A program made the translations under genes and the position numbers. Under the pieces are notes generated by a model. That model saw nothing but the letters and a program-made list of their open reading frames with translations, searched no databases and was not told the DNA's origin. This document shows, in pieces, positions 17,449 through 28,300 of a stretch of 64,000 nucleotides of DNA. Source of the DNA: Symbiodinium natans. Lineage: Eukaryota > Sar > Dinophyceae > Suessiales > Symbiodiniaceae. Location of the stretch: NCBI GenBank assembly GCA_905221605.1, contig CAJNDS010002179.1, positions 1,293,026 through 1,357,025 of the forward strand, read 5' to 3'. Position 1 is the stretch's first letter. Each line of letters begins with the position of its first letter.

Positions 17449-18409
17449 GACTTTGGGGATTCTTGGGTGTTTAAATGGGGCTTGGCTTGACCTGAGTCTC
17501 CTTTTGCGAGAAGGTAAGCATGGGTTGCTCAAGGCTTCGTTGTTTTGTGTTTTTCGTGTCGGCTTTTGTTTCAGACATCTGTTTCTCATTTCCGTAGCGC
17601 GTGGCTCATTGCGGTAGCGTGTAGCGCGTGGAAGCTTTTCTCCCGTGGAGGCTTTCCCGCGTGGCAGACAGTCAAGCCGTCCACTTTGAGTGCCCATCTG
17701 TTGTCAGCACTTGGTATCACCTGTTTCTATCAAATAAAGGCTCCCACCCTGCTCCGAATGCCAGCTCATACGCGCTCCACGGGGCAATAGCTCAGCCGCA
17801 GAAACGCACTTTCTACATGAGCTTAAAATCTGAGTGGGCATCCCCGTTGTCCGCCCAATCGGTAGACGCGTGACGCATGCACCACGATACCACGTAAGGT
17901 AAAGATATCCTATTTCCTATCGGTTTCTCCGCACGGGGGGGGGGGGGGGGGGGCAGATGAAAGGAATGACCATGATACATCGACACCGGGCCTCCCAAAA
18001 AGCATTTGTTTCCTATAGCCTTTGCTTTCGCGGTGTATCATGCGCGGGGCACGTGACACACCCTAACGCCTAAACCAGCAAGAGTCCCGCGCGCCCATTT
18101 TTTCGGAAAGCAAGAGGGGGGACGTCCATCAAACATCTCAGGTTTCTCGAACGTACCCCCCTCCCACCCCCACCCCCCCACCCCCCCCCCACCCCCCCCT
18201 TTTCAGGGGGAATTGTGTACGTAACTATATGACACTATACGTATAACGAGAGGTACGTTCATGATATCTTAAATTGGCAAGAGCCGGGGGGTGTTTAGGA
18301 ACCAGGGCGTATGTGGGGGATGACCTAATGGTTTGAGATGAGGGCTTTCCGTCTTCAGGGGTAGTGCTTTCAAATTGCAGGCCTGGAATGCCAATACATG
18401 CAAGAAAAC
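17449..18409. other. Intronic-looking region without a gene
   Basis: No coding pattern stands out. It holds a poly-G tract (17936-17953), its approximate complement as poly-C stretches at 18163-18200, and ordinary unique sequence. Confidence 0.45.
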
Positions 18410-19053
18410 TACTAATTGCTTAAGAACCCAGAAAAAGGATAAATTTACTACGAAGAGAATGAACTGGGCGTATTTTGCATAAGGAGTTTATGGACGCACG
18501 AAAAGCGCCCAGGAATGAAAGAAGCGAGAGAAAGGAACAAGAGAACGCAACGTGCAGCATTTTATTAATCTTGTTCGCTGCACTCATTATATTATTACTG
18601 TTCCCGCGTAATAAACGACGAATACAATGCGAGGTAATTTAATAAGAGAGAAGTAGAGAGCGTATGAACTAATTTATAAACGAAACGAAGTAAAGCGCAT
18701 GAAATTAGTGAATTAGCGAACGAAATACGAGCACATTAGTTTCTTCTATTTCGTGCCCGTATGAACAAATAATAGATGATGCAGAGCCCCGTAAAGTATA
18801 TTCAATAGGGGCTCATAAATTACATTATTTTTACCTGGGGATTTAATTATAGTTCTCTATAGTGCCCCCCGTAATACTACAAGTCTTAGCTTCATGACCC
18901 AGAAAATAGGTTGCTTGTGTCGTTCACGATGTTCACCTAAAAAAATATTCTTCCTTACTAAGGTTAATATAGGGGTTCGCTAAGAAATATTCTTCCTTAT
19001 TAAGGTTAATATAGGGGTTTTTGTTTTTTACTTTTTCGGGGTTCTTAAGCAAA
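18410..19053. mobile_element. Foldback element family A, long AT-rich copy (A1)
   Basis: The left end TACTAATTGCTTAAGAACCC is the inverse of the right end GGGGTTCTTAAGCAAA (19038-19053), shared with the ~100-150 bp copies at 38536, 50062 and 61841. The 600-bp interior is strikingly AT-rich compared with its GC-rich surroundings and has no ORF. Near the right end a segment AAATATTCTTCCTTA..AAGGTTAATATAGGGGTT is present twice (about 18943-18978 and 18986-19020). Confidence 0.65.
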
Positions 19054-19099
19054 CCCTAAACCCTAAATCCTAAACCCTAAACCCTAAACCCTAAACCCG
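19052..19099 (-). repeat. Telomere-type repeat block (CCCTAAA on plus)
   Basis: Left arm of a facing pair: CCCTAAA copies here, TTTAGGG copies at 19185-19240. Confidence 0.95.
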
Positions 19100-19184
19100 A
19101 AAAGGAGGGCTTCCTCGACGACAACGACCGATGTCGGGCCTGTGCCACTTGGCCCAAGGTCCTTGTCGTGCCCTTGCCATCGGT

Positions 19185-19240
19185 TTAGGGTTTAGGGTTT
19201 AGGGTTTTAGGGTTTAGGGTTTAGGGTTTAGGGTTTAGGG
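19185..19240 (+). repeat. Telomere-type repeat block (TTTAGGG on plus)
   Basis: Right arm of the inverted pair, separated by 85 bp of unique DNA; the two could form a long stem. Confidence 0.95.
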
Positions 19241-19306
19241 TGGCCGCCCTTCATCCCAAGTCCGATACCACGAACTGCCATGTGAGGGAGATGCGCGCGA
19301 GCCAAG

Positions 19307-19366
19307 GTCATCATCTGCGACCCCGAAGAGGGCCGGCGTTATGTGCAAGTGGCGGCAGGACACTGT
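19307..19366 (+). CDS. RCC1-like repeat exon (exon g)
   Basis: After CCAAG (acceptor-like) it reads VIICDP then EEGRRYVQVAAGHC, the 'EGxxYxQVAAGxx' junction of an RCC1-like repeat. Codon phase at its end fits the start of exon h. Confidence 0.5.
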
Positions 19367-19443
19367 GGGTGGGTGGGTGGGTGGGGCTGAAGTTGCGAAG
19401 GGGTTCTGAGTTTCCCTACGGGAGTTTAAGGGCAGCACACGGC

Positions 19444-19551
19444 GTTCATGGGTAGGTATAAGTAGGGTTGAAAAGTATGGCAACTATACTTATAGCCCCG
19501 CTTAGGGTAGCTATAACCCTACTATACCCTACTTATAAGTACCCATGAACC
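19444..19551. mobile_element. Foldback element family C, copy 1
   Basis: TTCATGGGTAGGTATAAGTA at the left and TACTTATAAGTACCCATGAA at the right form a near-perfect palindrome of about 105 bp. The right flank CCTCCAAGTAGCCAG runs straight into exon h as its acceptor. A second copy lies at 47038-47132. Confidence 0.75.
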
Positions 19552-19564
19552 TCCAAGTAGCCAG

Positions 19565-19668
19565 GAGACATACACACGCTGTTGCTTCTGGACTCTGGCG
19601 AAGTTGTGAGCAGTGGGCCGCAGCACGATGCAGCCTGCCGCTGGGGGCCAAATACTGTTGTGGCGTCA
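19565..19668 (+). CDS. RCC1-like repeat exon (exon h)
   Basis: Acceptor AAGTAGCCAG is followed by DIHTLLLLDSGEVVSSG and ..PQHDAACRWGPNTVV. It is a clear RCC1-like unit that continues exon g in phase. The acceptor is part of a sequence that belongs to foldback family C. Confidence 0.6.
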
Positions 19669-19811
19669 TGCTCTAGGTAAAAAGTAACCATGTTCTTTCG
19701 GCTGCGAATATGCAATGTTGGAATAGGTCTCTGTGGCCCCTGAGCCAGCCCCGCACCCCTTGAAAGAGAAAAAGCATCCCAACCCTGTAAGCACAAATGC
19801 CTGAGCTGCAG

Positions 19812-19884
19812 GCAAGGTTCCACCGCTCCCTGAAGGAGTGCGGTACAAGCAGGTGCCGTGTGGGCCAGGGGTTCTGGTCTGACA
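19812..19884 (+). CDS. RCC1-like repeat exon (exon i)
   Basis: After GAGCTGCAG it reads KVPPLPEGVRYKQVPCG, matching 'DIPPLPEGVTYTQVxxG'. The frame stops soon after (TGA at about 19880), so a donor must precede it. Confidence 0.55.
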
Positions 19885-20098
19885 TTCGGGAAGGATCGGC
19901 GGGACCCTATAGAGTGCAAACCCTCAATGCACCAAGTCACTTGGGATGCGCTTTGCTTGCCAAGGGGTTTTGTGTGCAGCATCCCTCCACAAAGCGTTCG
20001 ATGTTCTGGATTTTTTGGGCGCTTATGGGGGTTTTGTCAGGCCCAGAGGCCGATGATGTAGGAAAGCCCATGCCCCGTTAATTAGCAGTCGCCACCAG

Positions 20099-20171
20099 GT
20101 GGCCGCTGGAGACCGTCTCTCACTGCTCCTTCGTACTGATGGGGTGGCCGTGGCATGCGGGAGCATTCAAG
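20099..20171 (+). CDS. RCC1-like repeat exon (exon j)
   Basis: Acceptor CCACCAG is followed by VAAGDRLSLLLRTDGVAVAC and GSIQ, a near-canonical RCC1-like half-repeat. Followed 40 bp later by the large CA-rich satellite. Confidence 0.65.
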
Positions 20172-20211
20172 AGGGTGCCTCTTGGACGAGAATGATCCAA
20201 GCCTATAAAAT

Positions 20212-20915
20212 CACACACACAGACACAGACACAGACACAGACACAGACACAGACACAGACACAGACACAGACAAAGACACACAAACAAAGACACACAAAC
20301 AAAGACACACACACACACACACACAAAGACACACAAACAAAGACACACACACACACACACAAAGACACACACACACACAAAGACACACACACACACAAAG
20401 ACACACACACACACACACACACACACAAAGACACACACAACACAAAACACAACCACACACAAAAAGACACACACACAAACACAAGGGACACACACACACC
20501 ACAAAGACACACACACACACACAAGACACACACACACACACAAAAGACACACACACACCACAAAGACAAACACAACACAACACAAAGACACACACCACAC
20601 ACAAAGACACACACACCACACACACAAAGGACACCACACACACCACACACAAAACAAACACACACACACAAAGGACAAAACACACACACACAAAGACACA
20701 CACAACACACACACACACACAAAGACACATACACCACACAAAGAACAAAGCACCCACACCACCACAAAAGGACCACCACACACCACAAAACACACAAAGA
20801 CACACACACACACACAAAGACCACACCACACACACACAAAGACAACACACAAGAACACACACCACACAAAGACACACACACACACACACAAACAAGGACA
20901 CCACACACAAACAAA

Positions 20916-20952
<37 letters not shown>

Positions 20953-22950
20953 ACACAGACACACACAGAGACACAACAGAGACACACACAGACAGAGACA
21001 CACAGAGACACACAGAGACACACAGAGACACACACACAGACAGAGACACACACAGACACACACACACACAGAGACACACACACACACACACACAGACACA
21101 CACACACACACACAAAGACACACACACACACACAAAGACACATACACACACACACAAAGACACACACACACACACACACACACAAAGACACATACACACA
21201 CACAAAGACACAAAGACACACACACACACAAAGACACACACACACACACACACACACACAAAGAAAAACACAACACAAAGGAACACACACACAACACATA
21301 AGGCGCACACACAACACACACAAAAGACACACACAACACAAAGACACACACACACACAACACAAAGACACACACACACACAAAAGACACACACACACAAA
21401 AAGAACACACACACACACACACACACACAAAGACACACACACACACACAAAGACCCACACACACACACACACCAAGAGACACCAAGAGACACACACACAC
21501 ACACACAAAGAGACACACACGAGAACAAAGACACACACACACACAGACACACACACACACACAAAACACACCCACACACACAAAACACACACCCACACAC
21601 ACAAAACAAACACACACACAACACAACACAACACAACACACCACACCGCACCACACCACACCACACCACACCTCACCACACCACACCACACCACGGACAC
21701 CACACCACACAACACACCACACAACACACCCCACACCCCACACCGCGCACCGCGCACCGCGCACCGCGCACCGCGCACCGCGCACCGCGCACGAGCACCA
21801 GCAGCACCAGCGCACCAGCGCCAGCGCACAAGCACAAGCACAAGCACAAACACAAGCACAAAGACTAACACAACGACAATCACACACACACATACACACA
21901 CAGAGACACACAAAGACACACACACACACACACATACACACACGGAGACACACAAAGACACACACACACACACAAAGACACACAAAGACACACAAAGACA
22001 CACAAAGACACACAAAGACACACAAAGACACACAAAGACACACAAAGACACACAAAGACACACAAAGACACACAAAGGCACACAAAGACACACAAAGACA
22101 CACAAAGACACACAAAGACACACAAAGACACACAAAGACACACACAAAGACACACAAAGACACACAAAGGCACACAAAGACACACAAAGACACACAAAGG
22201 CACACAAAGGCACACAAAGGCACACAAAGACACACAAAGGCACACAAAGGCACACAGAGACACACAAAGACACACACAGACACACAAAGACAAACAAAGA
22301 CACACACAGAGACAGAGACAGAGACAGAGACAGAGACAGAGACAGAGACAGAGACAGAGACAGAGACAGAGACAGAGACAGAGACAGAGACAGAGACAGA
22401 GACAGAGACAGAGACAGAGACAGAGACAGAGACAGAGACAGAGAGGCACAAGAGACACAGAGAGACACAAGAGACACAGAGAGACACAGAGAGACACAGA
22501 GACGCACAGAGACGCACAGAGACACACAGAGACACACAGAGACACACAGAGACACACAGAGACACACAGAGACACACAGAGACACACAGAGACACACAGA
22601 GACACACAGAGACACACGGAGAGACACAAAGAGACGCAGAAAGACACAGAGAGACACAGAGAGACAGAGAGACAAAGACACGAAGACACAGAGGCACAAA
22701 GGCACAAAGGCACAAAGACACGCACAAAGACACCCACAAAGACTCGCACGAAGACTCGCACAAAGACACGCACAACGACACCCACAAAGACAGACAAAGA
22801 CACACAAAGACACACGAACAGACAGACAGACGGCCAGGCGGACAGACAGACAGGCAGGTACACAGACAGAGACAGAGAGAGACAGGGAGGCAGGCAGACA
22901 GAGAGAAAGACAGACAGAGAGGCAGAGAGACCCGAACCGACCAGGCAGAC
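20212..22950. repeat. 2.7-kb CA / GACACA / CACAAAGA satellite
   Basis: Distinct domains follow one another: (CA)n with AAAGACAC interruptions (20212-21600), CACCACAC (about 21620-21730), GCGCACC (about 21745-21790), CACAAAGA octamers (about 21960-22260), GACAGA hexamers (22310-22441), GACACACA octamers (about 22490-22620), then mixed GACA/GGCA DNA. Very long open frames on both strands (up to 987 codons, reading Ser-Leu, Val-Cys or Thr-His) are products of the repeat and not genes. Confidence 0.97.
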
Positions 22951-23259
22951 AGTCAGGCATATCACCATACAACACCCAGCCCCAACCCTGACGCATCCTT
23001 CCTCTTTGGCCCCAGGGCAAGCGCGTGGGCCTGGATATTCCGGATGCTGGACCGGGGCTGGAACCCCATCCTGCCTTTGGCAAGTTTTTCCTGATCCGTA
23101 GGATGTCAGAGAGAGGGTTTGTGACCTCAGCAGGGCTTTAAAAAGGTCGGTTAGGGCGGTTAGGGTTGAGGGTTTAGGAAGGTATGTGTGTGTGTGTGTG
23201 TGCGCGTGCGTGCGTGGGTGTGTGTGTGTGTGCGCTATGTGTGCTTCAAGTGGGTTCAG

Positions 23260-23378
23260 TCCGTCCCATCGTGGATTTGGGAGCCCTGCCACAGGCATAC
23301 GTGCAAGTGTCCGTGGGTGCCCAACATGCAGCGCTTCTTCGGAGTGATGGCCGGGTGGTTGCTGTCGGCTTGCTGCTG
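23260..23378 (+). CDS. RCC1-like repeat exon (exon k)
   Basis: After GGGTTCAG it reads RPIVDLGALPQAY then VQVSVGAQHAALLRSDGRVV, a full RCC1-like unit. A TG-rich tract and the acceptor-like TTCAG precede it. Confidence 0.65.
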
Positions 23379-23616
23379 AGCACGCAATTGTCAGGGCCAA
23401 CTTCGGGTTTAGGGCTTGGGTTGGGAGAGGGCTAAGCAGCACACAACCGCGCAACCTCCAGCCACAAGTAGGGGGCATGCTGGTTCGCTTGGCCTGAGAG
23501 AAGATACAGGTTGATTTCACACGAGAGGGGGCGGGTGTCAAAACGTCAAAACCTCACAAGCCATGGCAGCCCCAAACGAAGCCCTGCTGAAGCCTCCCAC
23601 TGGCGATCCTTCCCAG

Positions 23617-23674
23617 GAACAACTATGGGCAGTGTGACCTTCCACCACCCCTGGCAGAAGATCCTTACCTTCAG
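23617..23674 (+). CDS. RCC1-like repeat exon (exon l)
   Basis: Acceptor CCTTCCCAG is followed by RNNYGQCDLPPPLAEDPYLQ, a near-perfect 'NxYGQCDIPPL..xxYxQ' half-repeat ending CAG with GC after it (possible GC donor). Confidence 0.65.
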
Positions 23675-23942
23675 GCCGCTTGGCACTTGGTAGAGACAGA
23701 ACCTCCATGGATGCAGCGTCGCATGGTCGGGTTGTAGGTCTTAATCGGCTCTCGAACTAATCTAGGGGATTCCGGAAGTTCAGTCCGGTGCAGCTCGTGC
23801 CATGTCACGGACAGACCCGAGAGACTGCTTGTTGCGGTTGTCCTTTGCTGGCAGCAGGTACAGTGTGCTGGTTTTCCTTTTTCGTGCGCAGATTCTCCTG
23901 GCATGCCCAGCGAACCTACCTTCCTGCAGGTGACACGCCGAA

Positions 23943-23985
23943 GAACCCTAAACCCTAAACCCTAAACCCTAAACCCTAAACTCTA
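23943..23985 (-). repeat. Telomere-type repeat block (CCCTAAA on plus)
   Basis: Six CCCTAAA copies. Confidence 0.95.
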
Positions 23986-24299
23986 AAGCTCTTTAAACCC
24001 TGCTTCTTTCCCTTGGTCCCAGGTGCTGGCAAGTTGTGGCTCGGCGCGTAGATTCGGTGCAGGGAAGGGCTTCGGGTTTGGGGACTTCGGGTTCAGGGCT
24101 CTGGGCTTCGGGCTTTAGGGTTGGGGTTTGCAATGGTTTGGGGTTTGCAAGGGTTTGGGGTTTGTCCAGAAGGTTACTAGGGTTGAAGACTGAGAAACAT
24201 TGGCAGTGTGCGAGGGTCATACCGCGTGACATCTGATCTCGAGGCTGTCGAAGCCACATGTACAGGAAAAGAGTCAGAGAGCCCCGAAAGCCAAAAACC

Positions 24300-24403
24300 A
24301 CAAACCCTAAACCTTAAACCTTAAACCCTAAACCCTAAACCCTAAACCCTAAACCCTAAACCCTAAACCCTAAACCCTAAACCCTAAACCCTAAACCCTA
24401 AAC
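24300..24403 (-). repeat. Telomere-type repeat block (CCCTAAA on plus)
   Basis: About 14 copies, among the longest blocks; ends 17 bp before exon m. Confidence 0.97.
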
Positions 24404-24420
24404 CGCGAGAAACTCGTAAG

Positions 24421-24490
24421 GTGACCACACCATCCTGATCCGGGCCGGGGGTTCTGCGGTGTCCGTCGGAAACACGGCTGAGCCATTTGC
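24421..24490 (+). CDS. RCC1-like repeat exon (exon m)
   Basis: After CTCGTAAG it reads GDHTILIRAGGSAVSVG and NTAEPFAG, matching 'GxHTVLLRSDGSAVAVG'. Confidence 0.55.
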
Positions 24491-24677
24491 AGGGCTTATA
24501 CAGACTTAGGGCTGCATGGTACAGGGCTCTTAAAGTTGTCTTCGGGTCCATCAACCCTAAACCCTAAATCCTAAGCGCCCTCAAGCGCATGCATGGACCG
24601 GCTTGTGGATGGTGACGGCGGCTCTGAGGGTGTTGCGGGATGTGCGATGTTGCTTTGCAGCTTTGGCAACTCAGGGG

Positions 24678-24740
24678 GTTTAGGGTTTAGGGCTTCAGGG
24701 TTTAGGAAAGTTTAGGGTTCGGTTTAGGGTTTAGGGTATA
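24678..24740 (+). repeat. Telomere-type repeat block (TTTAGGG on plus)
   Basis: Degenerate TTTAGGG copies with CTTCAGG and GTTCGG variants. Confidence 0.85.
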
Positions 24741-24877
24741 GCCGTGAAACCCGGCAGACCTAGGGTTTAGGGGTTGTGGCACAGCCAGCAAGAACCTGAA
24801 AGGCTTTCACAGACGGCATAAGAGGCTTCATAATTATTAGTGCTACTCGTAGTACTTTTGCCAGTATGATTGTCTTT

Positions 24878-24879
<2 letters not shown>

Positions 24880-24909
<30 letters not shown>

Positions 24910-24968
24910 TATCATCATCATTATCATTATCATTCTCATTATCATTATCAGTATCATTATCATCATCA
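24880..24968. repeat. (ATC)n microsatellite
   Basis: ATC trinucleotides with TTATC interruptions. The minus-strand Met/Ile-rich open frame over it is an artefact of the repeat. Confidence 0.92.
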
Positions 24969-25289
24969 TTGTTGAATTTTGAATATTAAGATACTGTCCG
25001 CAATCTTCGCAGGATCTCAAGTTTATCAGTTGAGCAGGGCCTGGATCTTGATTCCACCATCTCCCAGGCTTTTCTCCATGCAAGAATGTAATACTGTAAG
25101 ATACCAGGATGGGCTATAATACCCTGTGACCCCTCAAAAAGGCCCTTTAAAGGGTTGAGTAGTTATGGGGATCAAGAGGCCGAATAGCCGATCGTGTGGT
25201 GCGCTGTTTGTCACCTTAGCCAGTTGGCTGAGGCAGGAACCACTGCGGGCAGTGCGATCCTTGGATTTCCGCGGAATGATATGGGTAGT

Positions 25290-25385
25290 TTCCTATATTA
25301 GGGTCCCTTTTTGGGTACCCAATTTTTCAGGCGGCACCCTTTAAGGAGGGAGCCCAAAAAGGAACCCTAATTTGGAGAACCACCC
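25290..25385. mobile_element. Foldback element, single copy
   Basis: TTAGGGTCCCTTTTTGGGTA and AGCCCAAAAAGGAACCCTAA are inverted repeats about 45 bp apart. No second copy was found. Confidence 0.5.
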
Positions 25386-25907
25386 ATACCCATACCATCC
25401 TAGGCCTCGATGCCAAGCGGTTCCCTTCTTGGGGGTTCCCATTCCCACATGAAAACCCTTCATGTTGCACCCTCTTTCTCCCCTCCCCCCCAAAAAAACA
25501 AACAAAAAACACAGGCGAAGCTGGTTTTCGCCAGAGCCCGCCAGAGCCCGCCAAACTTGAGGTAATTTAACCGCGAACGCGAAGCCGCCTCGGCAAGGGT
25601 ACCGAGGTGAATTGAGGGTTCACGAGAAGTGGGGAAGATGCTGTAGGCATGGAAAGTTCAAGACGCGAGAAAGAGGGGGTGGAGGGTTGGGGGCGGGGGT
25701 GGGGAGGGAGGTGGGGGGGGGGGGGGGGGGGGGGTGGGGGTGGTTCCCTCGACCTGGATCTAGACGCCTCAGGGGCCGGAGGCCCCTACTAAACATTCGC
25801 AGCTGAGTAGGTAACCTTGAACCTCTTGGGGTGCGGAGAATCCTATTGATTGGCTACTCTTTCCTGGTCCAGGGTACCCGGCAACTACAAACCCCAAAAC
25901 AGAGATG

Positions 25908-25994
25908 TGAGCGGGCCCCCCAAAAAGGTCCCCACATAGTAGGATCCCCCTTAGTTTTTCGGACCCCGATAAGGTACCCCTAATTTCTGAAACC
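25908..25994 (-). mobile_element. Interspersed repeat family D, copy 2 (reverse)
   Basis: The reverse complement reads ATTAGGGGTACCTTATCGGG, then GGGGGATCCTACTATGTGGG, the block order of the copies at 4452 and 32995. Just upstream, CCAGGGTACCCGGCAAC resembles the tail of family F. Confidence 0.6.
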
Positions 25995-26038
25995 CTAAAA
26001 CCTAGACCCGAAACCCCCAAACAAAGAGCAAGCAGAGC

Positions 26039-26113
26039 CCAGGACATTCCCAGCCTCGACGATGATTGCGCCTACGCGGACGTGGCGGCTTCCGATGCCC
26101 AGCTGATGACCCG
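26039..26113 (+). CDS. RCC1-like repeat exon (exon n)
   Basis: Encodes QDIPSLDDDCAYADVAAS then DAQLMTR, the 'CDIPxLxxxxxYxxVAAxxxxxxLL' pattern. A TTTAGGG block starts 3 bp later, so the donor may be the GTTTAG of the repeat itself. Confidence 0.55.
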
Positions 26114-26115
26114 AT

Positions 26116-26145
26116 GGGTTTAGGGTTTAGGGTTTAGGGTTTAGG
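26116..26145 (+). repeat. Telomere-type repeat block (TTTAGGG on plus)
   Basis: Four copies abutting exon n. Confidence 0.93.
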
Positions 26146-26479
26146 GTGACACCCGAGACCTTGTACCTTGGAGAGAAGCCTATATACCTTTGATGAGGGA
26201 AGCTGCCTTGGTGCGCCGGAACACTTGTCGTTGTTACGGTGAATCTACAGCTGCACCTGACAGCCAAGCCTGAAGAACTCCTAAAGGCCCTAGGCGGCCC
26301 TAAACCGCCCCAAAGCCTGAGCTCTAAACTTACTCGTACCAGGAGACCTCACCCACTTGTGCAATGAGAGTCGAGAATTTCCCTGAAATTCCCTGAAGCC
26401 CTCTCAATGGTTAGGTCTCGCTTCAGAGGCCGGGGGTTGGCTGTTCCTAAGTGAAAGCTTAGCCCCCTTGCAGACACCC

Positions 26480-26590
26480 AGGGTTTAGGGTTTAGGGTTA
26501 GGGTTTAGGGTTTAGGGTTTAGGGTTTAGGGTTTAGGGTTTAGGGTTTAGGGTTTAGGGTTTAGGGTTTAGGGTTTAGGGTTTAGGGTTT
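26480..26590 (+). repeat. Telomere-type repeat block (TTTAGGG on plus)
   Basis: About 15 copies, one shortened to TTAGGG; the longest block in this half of the window. Confidence 0.98.
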
Positions 26591-26655
26591 TTCATCACGA
26601 TCCCGCTCAGCACAATGCGCCATGCGAACCCCAAGTCCCTTCCAGCCCCCCACAC

Positions 26656-26742
26656 GCTGAGGAGCACAACACGGTTCTGCTCCTGAGCGACGGCCGGGTG
26701 CGCGCCTATGGCGGTAACTACCACGGCGCCTGGATGCATGAG
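26656..26742 (+). CDS. RCC1-like repeat exon (exon o)
   Basis: Encodes AEEHNTVLLLSDGRVRAYGG then NYHGAW, a clear 'xxHTVLLxSDGxVxAYGxNxxG' unit. Confidence 0.6.
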
Positions 26743-27306
26743 TTCATGTTGTTTGGTGTGGCAGGCTATGCAGGCTCTGAAAAAAGATGCTTGCGGTGAA
26801 TTTGGGGCTGTTTCGGGTAGTTTATTCTGTGAGGGGGGCTGGGATTGTGTTGCTCACTTGGAGGCATTGGCGTCATGATATCTCCGGCGGTGGCATACTG
26901 CATCGTGAGCATCAGCTGCGCACTCACATCATGAGCATCTTCATCATGAGTATCCCCCTTCTCGGACAGCGGGTGCGAATCACGTCACAGACGCCCATCA
27001 TGCAATATTCATACATAATCATGAACAGCAGACGCCAGCTGCCACTTCATGTGTGCTTTGTCCGACAAAGGATGCATCACCAGCAGCCCTCTCCCAGCAC
27101 CCTAAGTTCTAGGGATGCGCAGGGATCTGTGGATTTAGTACTAAGGTTTCAGGTTTATAGGGCAGATGGAGTAGGTGTGTTGCTCTGTGCCATGCACATG
27201 TGTGTGTTTTTCTGTTGAGTCTTTAGATTTCTTGCACGTCAAGAAGTCGACGCTTTCCGCGCCTCCGGTGTCGGCGATCTAACCAAGCCCTATCAAAGCG
27301 AGCTTC

Positions 27307-27365
27307 GGTTTAGGGTTTAGGGTTTAGGAAAAAAGGGTTTAGGGTTTAGGGTTTAGGGGGTAGGG
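27307..27365 (+). repeat. Telomere-type repeat block (TTTAGGG on plus)
   Basis: Seven copies with an AAAAAA interruption. Confidence 0.93.
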
Positions 27366-27460
27366 TCAACCTAAGACCCAAGTCAGCATCCCTCTATGAG
27401 AGACCTTCCGGCCATCTCTGTAAGGCGACCCCAAGATTCTTAACAAGTTTGGAGCGTGCT

Positions 27461-27530
27461 GTTCACTGCCGAAAGCACAGGCCAGTGCAACATCCCACCG
27501 CTCTATCCTGGCGAGCGCTACACGCAGGCG
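27461..27530 (+). CDS. RCC1-like repeat exon (exon p)
   Basis: Encodes TAES then TGQCNIPPLYPGERYTQ, ending ACGCAG with GC as the next bases, the same boundary as exons e and r. Confidence 0.65.
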
Positions 27531-27804
27531 AAGGGGATTTTCTTCTAGTTGCTTGAGAACCCGATCTCCCCCCTCCCTCCCCCCCCTCCCCCCCCTGAAA
27601 ACATATTCTTGCTTGTTAGGGGCAAAATAGGAATTTTCAGTTTTTTGGGTTTTCTGAAGCTACTGGTAGTTTTGTGAGATTCAGGACGCTTTTGGCTAAG
27701 GATTGGCGTTCAGGATACAACTTCCAATTTCACAGATTTCTGGTGACTTTTTTGGGGCAGGGCCCAGAGTGTGTTCGGGGGCAGTTTCCACAGCCCTTAC
27801 CGCA

Positions 27805-27870
27805 GGTAGCCTGTGGATATGGGCACATTGTGCTGCTGAAGAGCAGTGGCACAGATGCTTGGTTGTCTCA
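27805..27870 (+). CDS. RCC1-like repeat exon (exon q)
   Basis: Acceptor TTACCGCAG is followed by VACGYGHIVLLKSSGTD, which continues exon p in the expected order. Confidence 0.65.
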
Positions 27871-28015
27871 AGAAGCAGGTTTTCACTATTTCGGACTCAC
27901 CAGCTCGTTGTCTAACCGTCCATACTGTCCATGGGCCAAGCAAGAGCTCGTGACCCGGGGCTTTGTTCCGCTAACGAGCCTTGCATTTCAAGCCCTCAAC
28001 AGATCCCCCCTTCAG

Positions 28016-28090
28016 GTCGTAGCCTGCGGCACCAACAGAGATGGCCAGTGCGACCTCCCCGCGCCTGCGGAGGGCACGAGCTACACGCAG
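28016..28090 (+). CDS. RCC1-like repeat exon (exon r)
   Basis: Acceptor CCCCCTTCAG is followed by VVACGTNRDGQCDLPAP and AEGTSYTQ, ending ACGCAG and followed by GCAAGT, an almost ideal GC-type donor. This is the best-defined exon in the window. Confidence 0.7.
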
Positions 28091-28206
28091 GCAAGTCTCG
28101 GGCTTGGCATTTGGGCCCATTTAGGTGATGTCAACCGAGTCCTGCAACCTCCCTTATAGCCCTAGACTTCCTAAGCTTCCTAAGGTCCTAAGCCCTCCCC
28201 AAAAAG

Positions 28207-28300
28207 GTGGCTGCCCTCGAGGGCTGCACACTCCTCCTGGGCAGCGACCAGAGCTTGGTGCACGTCGGTGCCAAGGGCGACCTGGCGTCGGGCGCCAAGG
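28207..28300 (+). CDS. RCC1-like repeat exon (exon s)
   Basis: After CCCCAAAAAG it reads VAALEGCTLLLGSDQSL then VHVGAKGDL, the half-repeat that should follow exon r. Confidence 0.6.

Noticed and set aside
20120-23083. Very long minus-strand frames (up to 987 codons) and a 400-codon plus frame
   Set aside because: They read Ser-Leu, Val-Cys or Thr-His repeats produced by the CA/GACACA satellite; no real protein features.
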